Assembly (NCBI GenBank): GCA_913776405.1
Contig: CAJYOV010000325.1
Span: 1 to 6,421, forward strand
DNA: 6,421 nucleotides
DNA from: Pseudobdellovibrionaceae bacterium
GTDB taxonomy: Bacteria; Bdellovibrionota; Bdellovibrionia; Bdellovibrionales; JAMPXM01
Direction: 5' to 3'
The notes under the pieces were generated by a model. It saw only the letters and a list, made by a program, of their open reading frames with translations. It did not search any database and had not been told where the DNA came from. Shown here piece after piece: positions 1 to 6,385 of the stretch (positions are counted from its first letter, which is position 1; each line of letters begins with the position of its first letter). A program made the translations under genes and the position numbers.

Positions 1-387
1 GGCTGGCTCGACTTCGATAAAGCAATCGCAACTCCAGACATGATGGCTACGGTTTCTAAAGTCGCAAAGGTCCTTGGACCCCGTGGCTTGATGCCAAACC
101 CAAAAGTCGGCACTGTCACAATGAACGTCGCTGAAACCGTTAAGGCTGAAAAGCGCGGTAAACTCGACTTCCGCGTCGACAAGGCTGGCATCATTCACGC
201 TGGTATCGGTCGCAAATCGATGGGTGCACAAGCTTTGAAAGACAACTTCCTCGCTTTCGTTGGCGCGGTTGTAAAAGCAAAGCCTGCAACTTCTAAAGGT
301 GTTTACCTCCAGAAGATGAGCATCTCTTCGACTATGGGTCCTGGTATTAAAGTCGATATCGCGTCGGCTGAAACTCAGACTACATAA
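1..387 (+). CDS. rplA: 50S ribosomal protein L1, C-terminal part (5' end outside window)
   Basis: The frame is open from base 1 and ends at TAA 385-387, giving the last 128 residues. L1 is normally about 230 residues, so roughly the first 105 lie upstream of the window. The family's most conserved stretch, [16 protein letters not shown], starts at visible residue 25. It is preceded by [15 protein letters not shown] and followed by [11 protein letters not shown] and the C-terminal [17 protein letters not shown] block, all typical of L1. L1 binds 23S rRNA helices 76-78, forms the mobile L1 stalk that guides the deacylated tRNA out of the E site, and in many bacteria represses its own rplK-rplA mRNA. 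An internal ATG at 40 is not the start, because conserved L1 sequence continues upstream of it. The gene is followed within 40 bases by a terminator, so it is probably the last gene of an rplK-rplA unit (inferred; rplK is not in view). Confidence 0.97.
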   Translation, partial: GWLDFDKAIATPDMMATVSKVAKVLGPRGLMPNPKVGTVTMNVAETVKAEKRGKLDFRVDKAGIIHAGIGRKSMGAQALKDNFLAFVGAVVKAKPATSKGVYLQKMSISSTMGPGIKVDIASAETQTT

Positions 388-392
388 TCGAT

Positions 393-421
393 CTCAAAGC
401 GCTCTTTCGAGAGACCTTGAG
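393..421 (+). other. Hairpin in the rplA 3' untranslated region, UUCG loop
   Basis: CTCAA 393-397 can pair with TTGAG 417-421. Inside this, CTCT 402-405 pairs with AGAG 410-413 around a TTCG tetraloop (406-409). It lies between the rplA stop codon and the terminator and has no T-run of its own. It could protect the 3' end of the rplA message or help the terminator fold; that role is inferred. Confidence 0.45.
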
Positions 422-424
422 CTT

Positions 425-458
425 AAAAGGATCGCCCCCGGGCGGTCCTTTTTTATTT
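425..458 (+). terminator. Intrinsic terminator after rplA
   Basis: AAAAGGATCGCC (425-436) pairs with GGCGGTCCTTTT (441-452) around a four-base loop, with one T-G wobble pair. The stem is 12 bp, with a GC-rich upper half and a run of T at 449-454 continued by ATTT to 458. This is a classic Rho-independent terminator 38 bases after the rplA stop codon. It implies that rplJ either has its own promoter downstream or depends on partial read-through. Confidence 0.9.
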
Positions 459-532
459 GGGCCGGAAGCGCTCTGTGCTTCCTTTCTTTCGCAAGTATGC
501 TCAAGAATTTTACGAACCTGCAAAGTAGGTGC

Positions 533-561
533 TTGCCAAAAGCATCTTTCTGAAGCATTTT
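533..561 (+). promoter_or_regulatory. Candidate promoter for the L10 operon (weak)
   Basis: TTGCCA at 533-538 matches the -35 consensus TTGACA at five of six positions. Seventeen bases later, CATTTT (556-561) is a poor -10, matching at three of six. Transcription would then begin near 568-570, just before the L10 leader signature. An alternative -10-like TATGCT at 496-501 has no good -35. A promoter is expected somewhere between the terminator and the leader, but its position is uncertain. Confidence 0.25.
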
Positions 562-574
562 TGCCCACACTCGC

Positions 575-684
575 AGTCAGAGATAGTAGGGGTGGGCGTA
601 TGCAGGAAAGCCCACTTAAGTGTTCCTAGTCAGGCAATTTGCCTTTCTATTCCAAGGGTTCACCCTGCCGAGATAAAGCGTGGT
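575..684 (+). promoter_or_regulatory. Ribosomal protein L10 leader RNA (rplJ autoregulatory element)
   Basis: Two separated conserved halves are visible: GAGATAGTAGGGG (580-592) and CACCCTGCCGAGAT (661-674). They resemble the AGACAGyAGG ... CCUGCCGAG signature of the L10 leader family, remembered here and not searched. AGGG 588-591 pairs with CCCT 663-666. The purine-rich bases flanking this stem on both strands could form the kink-turn-like internal loop that L10 recognises. Two hairpins lie between the halves: GTGGGC 592-597 with GCCCAC 610-615 (12-base loop), and AGGCA 632-636 with TGCCT 640-644. The element begins about 270 bases upstream of the rplJ ATG. By analogy with E. coli, the L10-L7/L12 complex binds here and lowers translation of rplJ and rplL when free stalk protein accumulates. 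The outer boundaries are approximate; CGC 572-574 may pair with GCG 678-680 as an outer stem. Confidence 0.8.
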
Positions 685-713
685 TCTGCTCGATCGTAAT
701 CCTCCAAGGCATC

Positions 714-728
714 CCGTACTCTGTACGG
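714..728 (+). other. Perfect hairpin in the rplJ leader
   Basis: CCGTAC 714-719 and GTACGG 723-728 form a 6-bp stem closed by a three-base loop (TCT). No T-run follows, so it is not an intrinsic terminator. It sits between the L10-binding element and the structures around the ribosome binding site, and may act as a spacer helix or a pausing signal (inferred). Confidence 0.5.
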
Positions 729-734
729 CACTTA

Positions 735-826
735 CCTAGAGCGATTCGCCAAGCTACCTCCTTCATCCGAAATCTTCAGGAGAATTGATCTCCGAAGCGC
801 TTTCGGCTCGATTGGCGAAATCTAGG
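735..826 (+). promoter_or_regulatory. Long-range stem in the rplJ leader next to the ribosome binding site
   Basis: CCTAGA 735-740 pairs with TCTAGG 821-826, and TTCGCCAA 745-752 pairs with TTGGCGAA 812-819. The total is 14 bp, interrupted by a small internal loop. Two local hairpins sit inside: GGAGA 779-783 with TCTCC 789-793, and CCGAA 792-796 with TTCGG 802-806, which share two bases and therefore compete. The 3' strand ends two bases before the AAGGAG Shine-Dalgarno, so forming or melting this stem should change access to the start region. The pairing is read directly; the regulatory role is inferred. Confidence 0.55.
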
Positions 827-827
827 A

Positions 828-833
828 AAGGAG
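828..833 (+). promoter_or_regulatory. rplJ ribosome binding site
   Basis: AAGGAG lies 11 bases before the ATG at 845, within a purine-rich stretch. It decides in favour of this ATG over an in-frame TTG at 785, which would add 20 residues not found in L10. A perfect complement, CTCCTT, occurs upstream at 758-763. Confidence 0.8.
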
Positions 834-844
834 AAAAATACAGC

Positions 845-1393
845 ATGCCTTTAATCACTCGTGATCAAAAATCGTCTGAAATCGCTTCGTTGTCCGAGAA
901 ATTCGGTCGTTCGAAAGCGGCGTTCATCGTCGACTTCAAAGGAATGACAGTTGAGCAGGTGACAAGCCTCCGCAAAAAACTCGTTCCAGTTGAAGCTGAG
1001 ATGAAAGTTGTTCGTAACACGCTCGCATTGCGCGCGCTTACGGATCACCCAGAATCGAAAACAGCTGTTGAATCGGCGTTCGTCGGTAACAACGCTCTCG
1101 TTTTCGCATTCGGTGAAGCTCCAGCGACAGCCAAAGCGCTCGCGGACTTTGCAAAAGAAGTTGAACAACTTCAGCTCAAAGCCGGCGTTATGGATGGCGC
1201 GAAGCTCGACGCTAACGGAATCAAAGCATTGGCGAACCTTCCATCGAAAGAAGTTCTCCGCGCGCAGTTCCTCGGCGTTCTTCAAGCTCCAATGTCGAAG
1301 TTCGTTCAGACCCTCAACGCAGTTCCATCGGGTTTCGCTCGTGTACTCGGTGCACAACGCGACAAACTCGGCGGCGGCGCTTCTGCTGAGTAA
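845..1393 (+). CDS. rplJ: 50S ribosomal protein L10
   Basis: This encodes 182 residues, slightly longer than the usual 165-177. The protein begins [20 protein letters not shown]. The family pattern [23 protein letters not shown] (about residues 24-46) is followed by the [12 protein letters not shown] block (about 54-65); together they mark the N-terminal domain that binds 23S rRNA in the L11 region. A C-terminal amphipathic segment (about 133-175) provides the docking helix for L7/L12 dimers, and the tail is Gly/Ala-rich. L10 anchors the L7/L12 stalk at the base of the GTPase-associated centre of the 50S subunit, and with L7/L12 represses its own mRNA. The start is set by ATG 845 with AAGGAG upstream. 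rplL follows after 137 bases, and the upstream leader carries an L10 binding element, in keeping with a rplJ-rplL(-rpoBC) operon. Confidence 0.97.
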   Translation: MPLITRDQKSSEIASLSEKFGRSKAAFIVDFKGMTVEQVTSLRKKLVPVEAEMKVVRNTLALRALTDHPESKTAVESAFVGNNALVFAFGEAPATAKALADFAKEVEQLQLKAGVMDGAKLDANGIKALANLPSKEVLRAQFLGVLQAPMSKFVQTLNAVPSGFARVLGAQRDKLGGGASAE

Positions 1394-1395
1394 GT

Positions 1396-1412
1396 TAACG
1401 CCTCCGGCGTTA
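1396..1412 (+). other. Hairpin directly after the rplJ stop
   Basis: TAACGCC 1396-1402 pairs perfectly with GGCGTTA 1406-1412 around a three-base loop (7 bp), two bases after the stop codon. No T-run follows (the next bases are GCTTCGAAG), so read-through into rplL is expected. It may stabilise the rplJ end of the transcript or limit ribosome run-on. Confidence 0.55.
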
Positions 1413-1414
1413 GC

Positions 1415-1451
1415 TTCGAAGTCGTCGTCTTCCCGGCTGCGGTCCTTCGAA
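1415..1451 (+). other. Second stem in the rplJ-rplL spacer
   Basis: TTCGAAG 1415-1421 can pair with CTTCGAA 1445-1451 (7 bp, 23-base loop). Each arm also contains the self-complementary TTCGAA. With the preceding hairpin, most of the first 60 bases of the spacer can fold. The last 80 bases before rplL are AT-rich and mostly unpaired, which should leave the rplL start open. rplL is usually made at four or more copies per L10, and an accessible start fits this (inferred). Confidence 0.4.
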
Positions 1452-1516
1452 TTAGCGGAACAAGTTAGTTAAGTAATTGGTTTTATAAATAAATTATCGG
1501 GCCCTAGTGGCCACTC

Positions 1517-1522
1517 AAAGGA
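1517..1522 (+). promoter_or_regulatory. rplL ribosome binding site
   Basis: AAAGGA precedes ATG 1531 by eight bases. It lies just after the short palindrome AGTGGCCACT (1506-1515). An in-frame GTG at 1507 sits inside that palindrome and has no ribosome binding site, so ATG 1531 is chosen. Confidence 0.75.
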
Positions 1523-1530
1523 TTAAGACA

Positions 1531-1911
1531 ATGGCTCTTACTAAAGACGAAGTTGTAAGCTACCTCTCGGCAATGCCTGTTATCGAACTCGCTGAACTCA
1601 TCAAGACTCTTGAAGAGAAGTGGGGCGTTTCTGCTGCTGCTCCTGTTGCTATGGCAATGGGCGGTGGCGCTGCTGCAGGCGGCGCACCAGCTGAAGAGAA
1701 GACTGCGTTCGACGTAGTTCTCGCTGACGCAGGCGCTAACAAAATCAACGTAATCAAAGAAGTTCGCGCAGTAACAGGCCTCGGCTTGAAAGAAGCGAAA
1801 GATCTCGTTGAAGGCGCTCCAAAGACATTGAAAGAAGGCGTGTCTAAGGAAGAAGCAGCGAAGATGAAAGAAGCTATCGAAAAAGCTGGCGCGAAAGTCC
1901 AGATTAAGTAA
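1531..1911 (+). CDS. rplL: 50S ribosomal protein L7/L12
   Basis: This encodes 126 residues, within the usual 120-130. The N-terminal dimerisation and L10-binding domain spans about residues 1-33, with the typical [26 protein letters not shown] pattern. A flexible hinge of Ala, Gly and Met runs from about 34 to 56 (it includes [16 protein letters not shown]). The C-terminal factor-binding domain covers 57-126, with [13 protein letters not shown] at 82-94 and the ending AKVQIK. L7/L12 dimers bind the L10 helix and recruit and stimulate the GTPases IF2, EF-Tu, EF-G and RF3 on the ribosome. The start is ATG 1531 with AAAGGA at good spacing. It lies 137 bases after rplJ and 241 bases before rpoB, and the rpoB-side spacer can form a large structure that probably lowers polymerase gene expression relative to this very abundant protein. 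Confidence 0.98.
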   Translation: MALTKDEVVSYLSAMPVIELAELIKTLEEKWGVSAAAPVAMAMGGGAAAGGAPAEEKTAFDVVLADAGANKINVIKEVRAVTGLGLKEAKDLVEGAPKTLKEGVSKEEAAKMKEAIEKAGAKVQIK

Positions 1912-1936
1912 TAGTAGCGTACTTTCACATAGTTTT

Positions 1937-2036
1937 ACGGAAGGCATGAACTTTGCCTGTCTCACAAATCCCGAAGTTTTAATCAGATTCTGATGAAACT
2001 TCGGGCGCGAGACAGAAGAAGAAACGCGCCTTCCGT
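1937..2036 (+). promoter_or_regulatory. 100-nt nested stem in the rplL-rpoB spacer, probable RNase III/attenuator site
   Basis: Three co-linear helices nest in the RNA. ACGGAAGGC 1937-1945 pairs with GCCTTCCGT 2028-2036 (9 bp). CTGTCTC 1957-1963 pairs with GAGACAG 2009-2015 (7 bp). CCCGAAGTTT 1970-1979 pairs with AAACTTCGGG 1996-2005 (10 bp), capped by ATCAG 1982-1986 with CTGAT 1990-1994 around ATT. All strands are perfect complements, so chance is unlikely. Only TTTT (2036-2039) follows the base, which would make a weak terminator at best. In E. coli the same spacer holds a partial terminator and an RNase III cleavage site that uncouple rpoBC from rplJL; the same role is inferred here from position and shape. 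Confidence 0.7.
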
Positions 2037-2059
2037 TTTCGCGTTTGTGAAATTCACGC

Positions 2060-2110
2060 TTGTTCCGTGTGTCTTTGGTTCTTAAGTTTTTTCGTTTTTT
2101 GTTTCGATTG
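2060..2110 (+). other. T-rich tract in the rpoB leader
   Basis: The RNA here is strongly U-rich, with two runs of six T (2087-2092 and 2095-2100) and a third short run after 2101. It is probably unstructured and lies between the large stem and the hairpin before rpoB. Possible roles are an RNase E or Rho entry region or a ribosomal S1 landing site; none can be shown from sequence. I see no convincing promoter in this tract. Confidence 0.35.
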
Positions 2111-2113
2111 CTT

Positions 2114-2132
2114 AGTCGCTGCCCCAGCGACT
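2114..2132 (+). promoter_or_regulatory. Tight hairpin just upstream of the rpoB ribosome binding site
   Basis: AGTCGCTG 2114-2121 pairs with CAGCGACT 2125-2132, a perfect 8-bp GC-rich stem with a three-base loop (CCC). It ends nine bases before the AAGGAG Shine-Dalgarno. It leaves the ribosome binding site free but close to a stable helix, a usual place for a translational control or mRNA-stabilising element. Its function is inferred. Confidence 0.6.
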
Positions 2133-2141
2133 TGGGTCTTT

Positions 2142-2147
2142 AAGGAG
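2142..2147 (+). promoter_or_regulatory. rpoB ribosome binding site
   Basis: AAGGAG is followed after five bases by ATG 2153. An in-frame GTG begins at 2147, the last base of this motif, and so cannot use it. ATG 2153 is therefore taken as the start; the spacing is short but workable. Confidence 0.8.
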
Positions 2148-2152
2148 TGGGA

Positions 2153-5100
2153 ATGGGAACTATCCCTGTTACGGCCTCGAACCTCCGCATCCGCAAAACT
2201 TTCGCTAAGAATAAACAAGTTATCGATATTCCGAATTTGATCGAGTTGCAGAAAAGCTCTTACGAGTCGTTCTTGCAAAAAGATATGGATCCGGATCGCC
2301 GTGGTGATGCCGGCCTGAACGGAGTTTTCCGCTCAGTATTTCCGATTACTGATTTCAACAACACTGCGAGCTTAGAGTTCGTCAGCTACACTCTCGAACC
2401 GCCAAAATACGACGTCGATGAATGTCGTCAGCGCGGTATGACGTACGCGGCTCCCGTTAAAGTTACACTCCGCCTTATCGTCTTCGACGTCGACGAGCAG
2501 ACTGAAGCTCGCTCGATTCGTGACGTAAAAGAACAAGAAGTTTACCTCGGTGAAATCCCGCTGATGACAGCTAACGGCTCGTTCATCATCAACGGTACTG
2601 AGCGCGTTGTCGTGTCTCAGCTCCACCGTTCACCAGGTGTCTTCTTCGACCACGACGGTGGTAAGAACAACGCTTCAGGTAAATTGATTTACTCTGCGCG
2701 CGTTATTCCTTACCGCGGTTCATGGCTCGATTTCGAATTCGACCAAAAAGATCTTATCTACGTTCGTATCGATCGTCGCCGTAAGTTCCCGGTCACGATT
2801 CTCCTGAAAGCACTCGGCTACAATGTCGAGCAGCTCCTCGAATACTTCTACGACCTCGACACAGTCGTTGCTCGTAAAGGCAAGCTCTACCGTGAGATCG
2901 ACATCGATCGTCTCGCTGGTCAGCGTGCACTCGTCGACATCGTTGATCCGAAGTCGGGTGAAGTTCTCGTAAAAGAAGGCCGCCGTATCACGCGCGCGGT
3001 TGTTAAACGCGTAAAAGAAATCGGCGTAAAAGAAATTGAAGTTACGCCTGAAAACCTCGAAGGCAAAGTCATCGCTCGTCCACTTATCGACGAAGAGACT
3101 GGCGAAATCATCGCAGACGCGAACAACGAAATGTCGAAAGACATCCTCGATCGCGCGATGGCAGCCGGCATCGAGAAGTTCTCACTCATCTTCTTTGACG
3201 GCTTGTCGGTTGGTCCTTACCTCCGCAACACGCTCCTCGTTGATAAAGTTGGAACACAAGAAGAATCACTTCTCGAGATCTACAAGCGTCTTCGCCCAGG
3301 CGAGCCGCCAACTCCAGAAGCATCGACGACTTTCTTCGGTCGTTTGTTCTTCGATCCAGAAACGTACGACCTCTCGGAAGTCGGCCGTTTGAAGATCAAC
3401 CACCGTTTCTCGATCCCATTCGAAGAGACGCCAGTTGATCACCGTACTCTTACTAACAAAGACATCATCTCAGTCGTGAAGACACTCATCGATCTCAAGA
3501 ACGGTCGTGGTGTAATCGACGATATCGATCACTTGGGTAACCGTCGTGTTCGCTCGGTAGGTGAGCTCCTCGAAAACCAATACCGTATTGGTCTCGTTCG
3601 TATGGAGCGCGCAATCCGCGAGCGCATGAGCCTTCAAGACGTCGAAACAATGATGCCGCACGATCTCGTTAACGCGAAGCCAGTCAACGCTGTCGTTAAA
3701 GAGTTCTTCGGTTCATCGCAGCTTTCACAGTTCATGGACCAAACGAACCCGCTCTCTGAGATCACGCACAAGCGTCGTCTCTCAGCTCTCGGACCCGGTG
3801 GTCTTACTCGTGACCGCGCGGGCTTCGAAGTACGTGACGTTCACCCTACGCACTACGGTCGTATCTGCCCGATCGAAACGCCAGAAGGTCCGAACATCGG
3901 TCTTATCGCGTCTCTTTCGACTTATGCTCGTATCAACAACTACGGCTTCATCGAGACGCCGTACCGCAAAGTTGAAAACGGCGCTATCGCGAACGATATT
4001 TCGTACACATCAGCTCTTGAAGAGTCTGGTCACTACATCGCTCCAGCGGGTCGTGATGCTCTGAAAGCGAATCAGCTCGCAGCTGATACGATGGTTTGCC
4101 GTATCAACGGTGAATACGAAATCACAGACAAAGAAAAAGTCACTCTGATGGACGTCAGCCCGTCGCAGATCGTTTCGATCGCGGCATCGTTGATTCCATT
4201 CCTCGAGCATGATGACGCCAACCGCGCCCTCATGGGTTCGAACATGCAACGTCAGGCTGTTCCGCTTCTGCGCTCGCGAGCTCCGCTCGTTGGTACAGGC
4301 GTCGAGCGCCTGGTTGCACGTGACTCAGGTACATCTGTCGTCGCGCAAAACGACGGTGTCGTTGAAGAAGTCGACGCAGGTCGCGTTGTTGTTCGTCGTT
4401 TCGCAAAAGGCGGCGAACTCGGTGCGAACGTCGATATCTACAACCTCACGAAGTACCAGCGTACAAACCAAAACACATGCTTCAACCAGAAGCCGATCGT
4501 TTACGTCGGTGACGCCGTCCGCAAGGGCGACATCATTGCAGACGGTCCTTCAACTGAGCTTGGTGAGTTGGCACTTGGTCAGAACATCCTCATCGCGTTC
4601 ACGCCTTGGATGGGCTACAACTTCGAGGACTCGATCCTCATTTCTGAGCGCCTGATCAAAGAAGACACTTACACTTCGATCCATATCGAAGAGTTCGAGT
4701 GTGTTGCCCGCGATACAAAACTCGGTAAAGAAGAAATCTCGCGCGATATCGCAAACGTCGGTGAAGAGGCCCTCAAAGACCTCGACTCGAGCGGTATCAT
4801 CCGTATCGGTGCGGAAGTGAAACCTGGCGATATCCTCGTCGGTAAAGTCACTCCGAAAGGCGAGACTCAGCTTTCTCCAGAAGAAAAACTCCTCCGTGCG
4901 ATCTTCGGTGAAAAAGCCGGCGACGTTCGTGACACGTCTTTGCGTGTTCCATCGGGCGTTTACGGAACAGTTATCGATGCGCAAGTTTACAGCCGCGAAG
5001 GTGCAGATCGCGACGAGCGTCTCCAGACGATCATCGAAGAGAAGCGCCGCAAACTCGAGAAAGACTTGGCTGTCGAGCAGAACGTTATTCGTAACAATGC

Positions 5101-6295
5101 GCTCTCTAAACTCAAAGTCCTCCTCGTCGGCAAAACAACGACAAGCGTACTCTTGAACGAAGACGGCACTCAGAAGCTTCTCTCGAAAGGTCAGCAAATC
5201 ACTGACGCCGACCTCGAGTCGATTCCGTTTGAGCTCTTAAACTACATTCCGCTCGAGTCGGATCTTGAATATCAAGTGATCCGTATTATCGACGGCGCTC
5301 GTAACCAGCTTGACGCAGTTAAGATGGTCTTCAGCGAGAAGTTCGACCGCCTCAAAAAAGGTGACGAGCTTCCTCCGGGCGTTATCAAGATGGTCAAAGT
5401 TTACGTAGCGATTAAGCGTAAACTGCAAGTCGGTGATAAGTTCGCCGGCCGCCACGGTAACAAGGGTGTTGTCTCGAAAATCATGCCTGCGGAAGACATG
5501 CCTTACTTGGCGGACGGTACTCCGGTTGACATGGTCTTGAACCCACTCGGCGTCCCTTCGCGTATGAACATCGGTCAGGTCCTTGAAGTTCACTTGGGCT
5601 GGGCAGCTCGCAACTTGGGTAACCAGTTGCAACCAGTTCTCGAGAAGTTCCAAGCAGACGCGGCTCGTACGGCGCTCAAGAACACGTTCGCAGACGAAGA
5701 CATCAATCAAGTTGTCGACAAAGCAGATGACGCTTCGATCAAGAAGATGCTCACGCGCATGACAGCTGGTGTTCACGTCGGCACGCCTGTCTTCGACGGC
5801 GCTCGTGAAACAGACGTAAAAGATCTCCTTCGCCGCGCTCAGGTGCCGGACAACGGTCAGATGATCTTGTTCGACGGCCGTACCGGTGAGCCATTCAACA
5901 ACCCAGTGACAGTCGGCGTGATGTACATGCTGAAGCTCCACCACTTGGTTGAAGAAAAGATCCACGCACGTTCAATCGGACCTTACTCACTCGTTTCGCA
6001 ACAACCACTCGGCGGTAAAGCTCAGTTCGGTGGTCAGCGTCTCGGGGAGATGGAAGTCTGGGCGATCGAAGCGTACGGCGCTGCGTACACGCTCCAAGAG
6101 TTCCTCACAGTTAAGTCGGATGACGTTGCTGGCCGAACTCGTATGTACGAGAGCATCGTAAAAGGCGAAAACGTACTCGAGCCAGGCTTGCCTGAATCGT
6201 TCAACGTCCTCGTCAAAGAACTCCAGTCGTTGGCATTGAACGTCGAGCTCATCGAGTCAGACATTCTCACCGACAAACAGGATATCGAGCAGTGA
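2153..6295 (+). CDS. rpoB: DNA-directed RNA polymerase subunit beta
   Basis: This encodes 1380 residues (E. coli 1342), complete and without frameshift, ending at TGA 6293-6295. Beta forms one pincer of the polymerase clamp and half of the active-site cleft. In order, the sequence shows the N-terminal protrusion, with [21 protein letters not shown] and then [22 protein letters not shown] (about 140-200); the lobe and its insert; the rifampicin-pocket segment [20 protein letters not shown] followed by [11 protein letters not shown] (about 520-551); GYNFEDSI with acidic E825/D826 near the catalytic centre (E. coli E813/D814); the [25 protein letters not shown] block; a second, charged insert (about 945-1040); [12 protein letters not shown] with Lys1096 and Lys1104 (E. 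coli K1065/K1073); and the C-terminal clamp segment [20 protein letters not shown]. Residues at the main rifampicin-resistance positions (D529, H539, S544; E. coli D516, H526, S531) are wild type. It is the third full gene of the cluster and rpoC follows after 90 bases. Confidence 0.99.
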   Translation: MGTIPVTASNLRIRKTFAKNKQVIDIPNLIELQKSSYESFLQKDMDPDRRGDAGLNGVFRSVFPITDFNNTASLEFVSYTLEPPKYDVDECRQRGMTYAAPVKVTLRLIVFDVDEQTEARSIRDVKEQEVYLGEIPLMTANGSFIINGTERVVVSQLHRSPGVFFDHDGGKNNASGKLIYSARVIPYRGSWLDFEFDQKDLIYVRIDRRRKFPVTILLKALGYNVEQLLEYFYDLDTVVARKGKLYREIDIDRLAGQRALVDIVDPKSGEVLVKEGRRITRAVVKRVKEIGVKEIEVTPENLEGKVIARPLIDEETGEIIADANNEMSKDILDRAMAAGIEKFSLIFFDGLSVGPYLRNTLLVDKVGTQEESLLEIYKRLRPGEPPTPEASTTFFGRLFFDPETYDLSEVGRLKINHRFSIPFEETPVDHRTLTNKDIISVVKTLIDLKNGRGVIDDIDHLGNRRVRSVGELLENQYRIGLVRMERAIRERMSLQDVETMMPHDLVNAKPVNAVVKEFFGSSQLSQFMDQTNPLSEITHKRRLSALGPGGLTRDRAGFEVRDVHPTHYGRICPIETPEGPNIGLIASLSTYARINNYGFIETPYRKVENGAIANDISYTSALEESGHYIAPAGRDALKANQLAADTMVCRINGEYEITDKEKVTLMDVSPSQIVSIAASLIPFLEHDDANRALMGSNMQRQAVPLLRSRAPLVGTGVERLVARDSGTSVVAQNDGVVEEVDAGRVVVRRFAKGGELGANVDIYNLTKYQRTNQNTCFNQKPIVYVGDAVRKGDIIADGPSTELGELALGQNILIAFTPWMGYNFEDSILISERLIKEDTYTSIHIEEFECVARDTKLGKEEISRDIANVGEEALKDLDSSGIIRIGAEVKPGDILVGKVTPKGETQLSPEEKLLRAIFGEKAGDVRDTSLRVPSGVYGTVIDAQVYSREGADRDERLQTIIEEKRRKLEKDLAVEQNVIRNNALSKLKVLLVGKTTTSVLLNEDGTQKLLSKGQQITDADLESIPFELLNYIPLESDLEYQVIRIIDGARNQLDAVKMVFSEKFDRLKKGDELPPGVIKMVKVYVAIKRKLQVGDKFAGRHGNKGVVSKIMPAEDMPYLADGTPVDMVLNPLGVPSRMNIGQVLEVHLGWAARNLGNQLQPVLEKFQADAARTALKNTFADEDINQVVDKADDASIKKMLTRMTAGVHVGTPVFDGARETDVKDLLRRAQVPDNGQMILFDGRTGEPFNNPVTVGVMYMLKLHHLVEEKIHARSIGPYSLVSQQPLGGKAQFGGQRLGEMEVWAIEAYGAAYTLQEFLTVKSDDVAGRTRMYESIVKGENVLEPGLPESFNVLVKELQSLALNVELIESDILTDKQDIEQ

Positions 6296-6303
6296 TTGAG
6301 TTA

Positions 6304-6324
6304 GGTGCGGCCTGAGGCCGCGCC
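6304..6324 (+). other. GC-rich hairpin in the rpoB-rpoC spacer
   Basis: GGTGCGGCC 6304-6312 pairs with GGCCGCGCC 6316-6324 (9 bp, one T-G wobble) around TGA, eight bases after the rpoB stop. The following TTCTTCATCG is not a T-run, so termination should be inefficient, as expected ahead of rpoC. It may protect the rpoB message end or pause polymerase. Confidence 0.6.
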
Positions 6325-6344
6325 TTCTTCATCGTGTTCGGGTG

Positions 6345-6370
6345 TATAAAGATATATTGCGCAATTTTTA
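6345..6370 (+). promoter_or_regulatory. AT-rich patch with palindrome before rpoC
   Basis: The patch contains TATAAA (6345-6350), TATATT (6353-6358) and the perfect 10-bp palindrome ATTGCGCAAT (6356-6365). Both TATA-like words resemble a -10, but no acceptable -35 lies 16-18 bases upstream. It may be a weak internal promoter or a protein-binding site, or simply an open stretch that keeps the rpoC start accessible. Confidence 0.2.
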
Positions 6371-6374
6371 AGAC

Positions 6375-6379
6375 AGGGG
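6375..6379 (+). promoter_or_regulatory. rpoC ribosome binding site
   Basis: AGGGG lies six bases before the TTG at 6386. No ATG or GTG occurs in frame between the in-frame stop at 6347-6349 and this TTG, so the site supports an unusual TTG start. Confidence 0.65.
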
Positions 6380-6385
6380 TCCCTT

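Noticed and set aside
417..629. 70-residue open frame in the rplA-rplJ spacer
   Set aside because: It begins inside the rplA terminator region, runs through the L10 leader signature, has no ribosome binding site and looks like no known protein.
785..844. In-frame upstream extension of rplJ from TTG 785, adding 20 residues
   Set aside because: It has no properly spaced ribosome binding site, lies in the structured leader, and the added residues do not fit L10 N-termini. ATG 845 has AAGGAG upstream.
851..1357. 168-residue open frame antisense to rplJ
   Set aside because: It lies wholly within rplJ and is best explained as a codon-bias shadow.
1507..1530. In-frame GTG start upstream of rplL
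   Set aside because: The codon sits in a palindrome without a Shine-Dalgarno. The added residues are not seen in L7/L12, and ATG 1531 has AAAGGA at eight bases.
2147..2152. GTG start for rpoB two codons upstream of the ATG
   Set aside because: It overlaps the last base of the AAGGAG motif, so it cannot be served by it.
4550..5197. 215-residue open frame antisense to rpoB
   Set aside because: Same reason: it is a mirror of rpoB codon use, and its composition is unlike a real protein.
5237..5965. 242-residue open frame antisense to rpoB
   Set aside because: It is fully embedded in conserved rpoB. Such frames arise from the host's codon preference, and there is no start signal or recognisable protein.
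6304..6324. Terminator between rpoB and rpoC
   Set aside because: The hairpin is stable, but no T-run follows and rpoC must be transcribed. Kept as a structural hairpin only.
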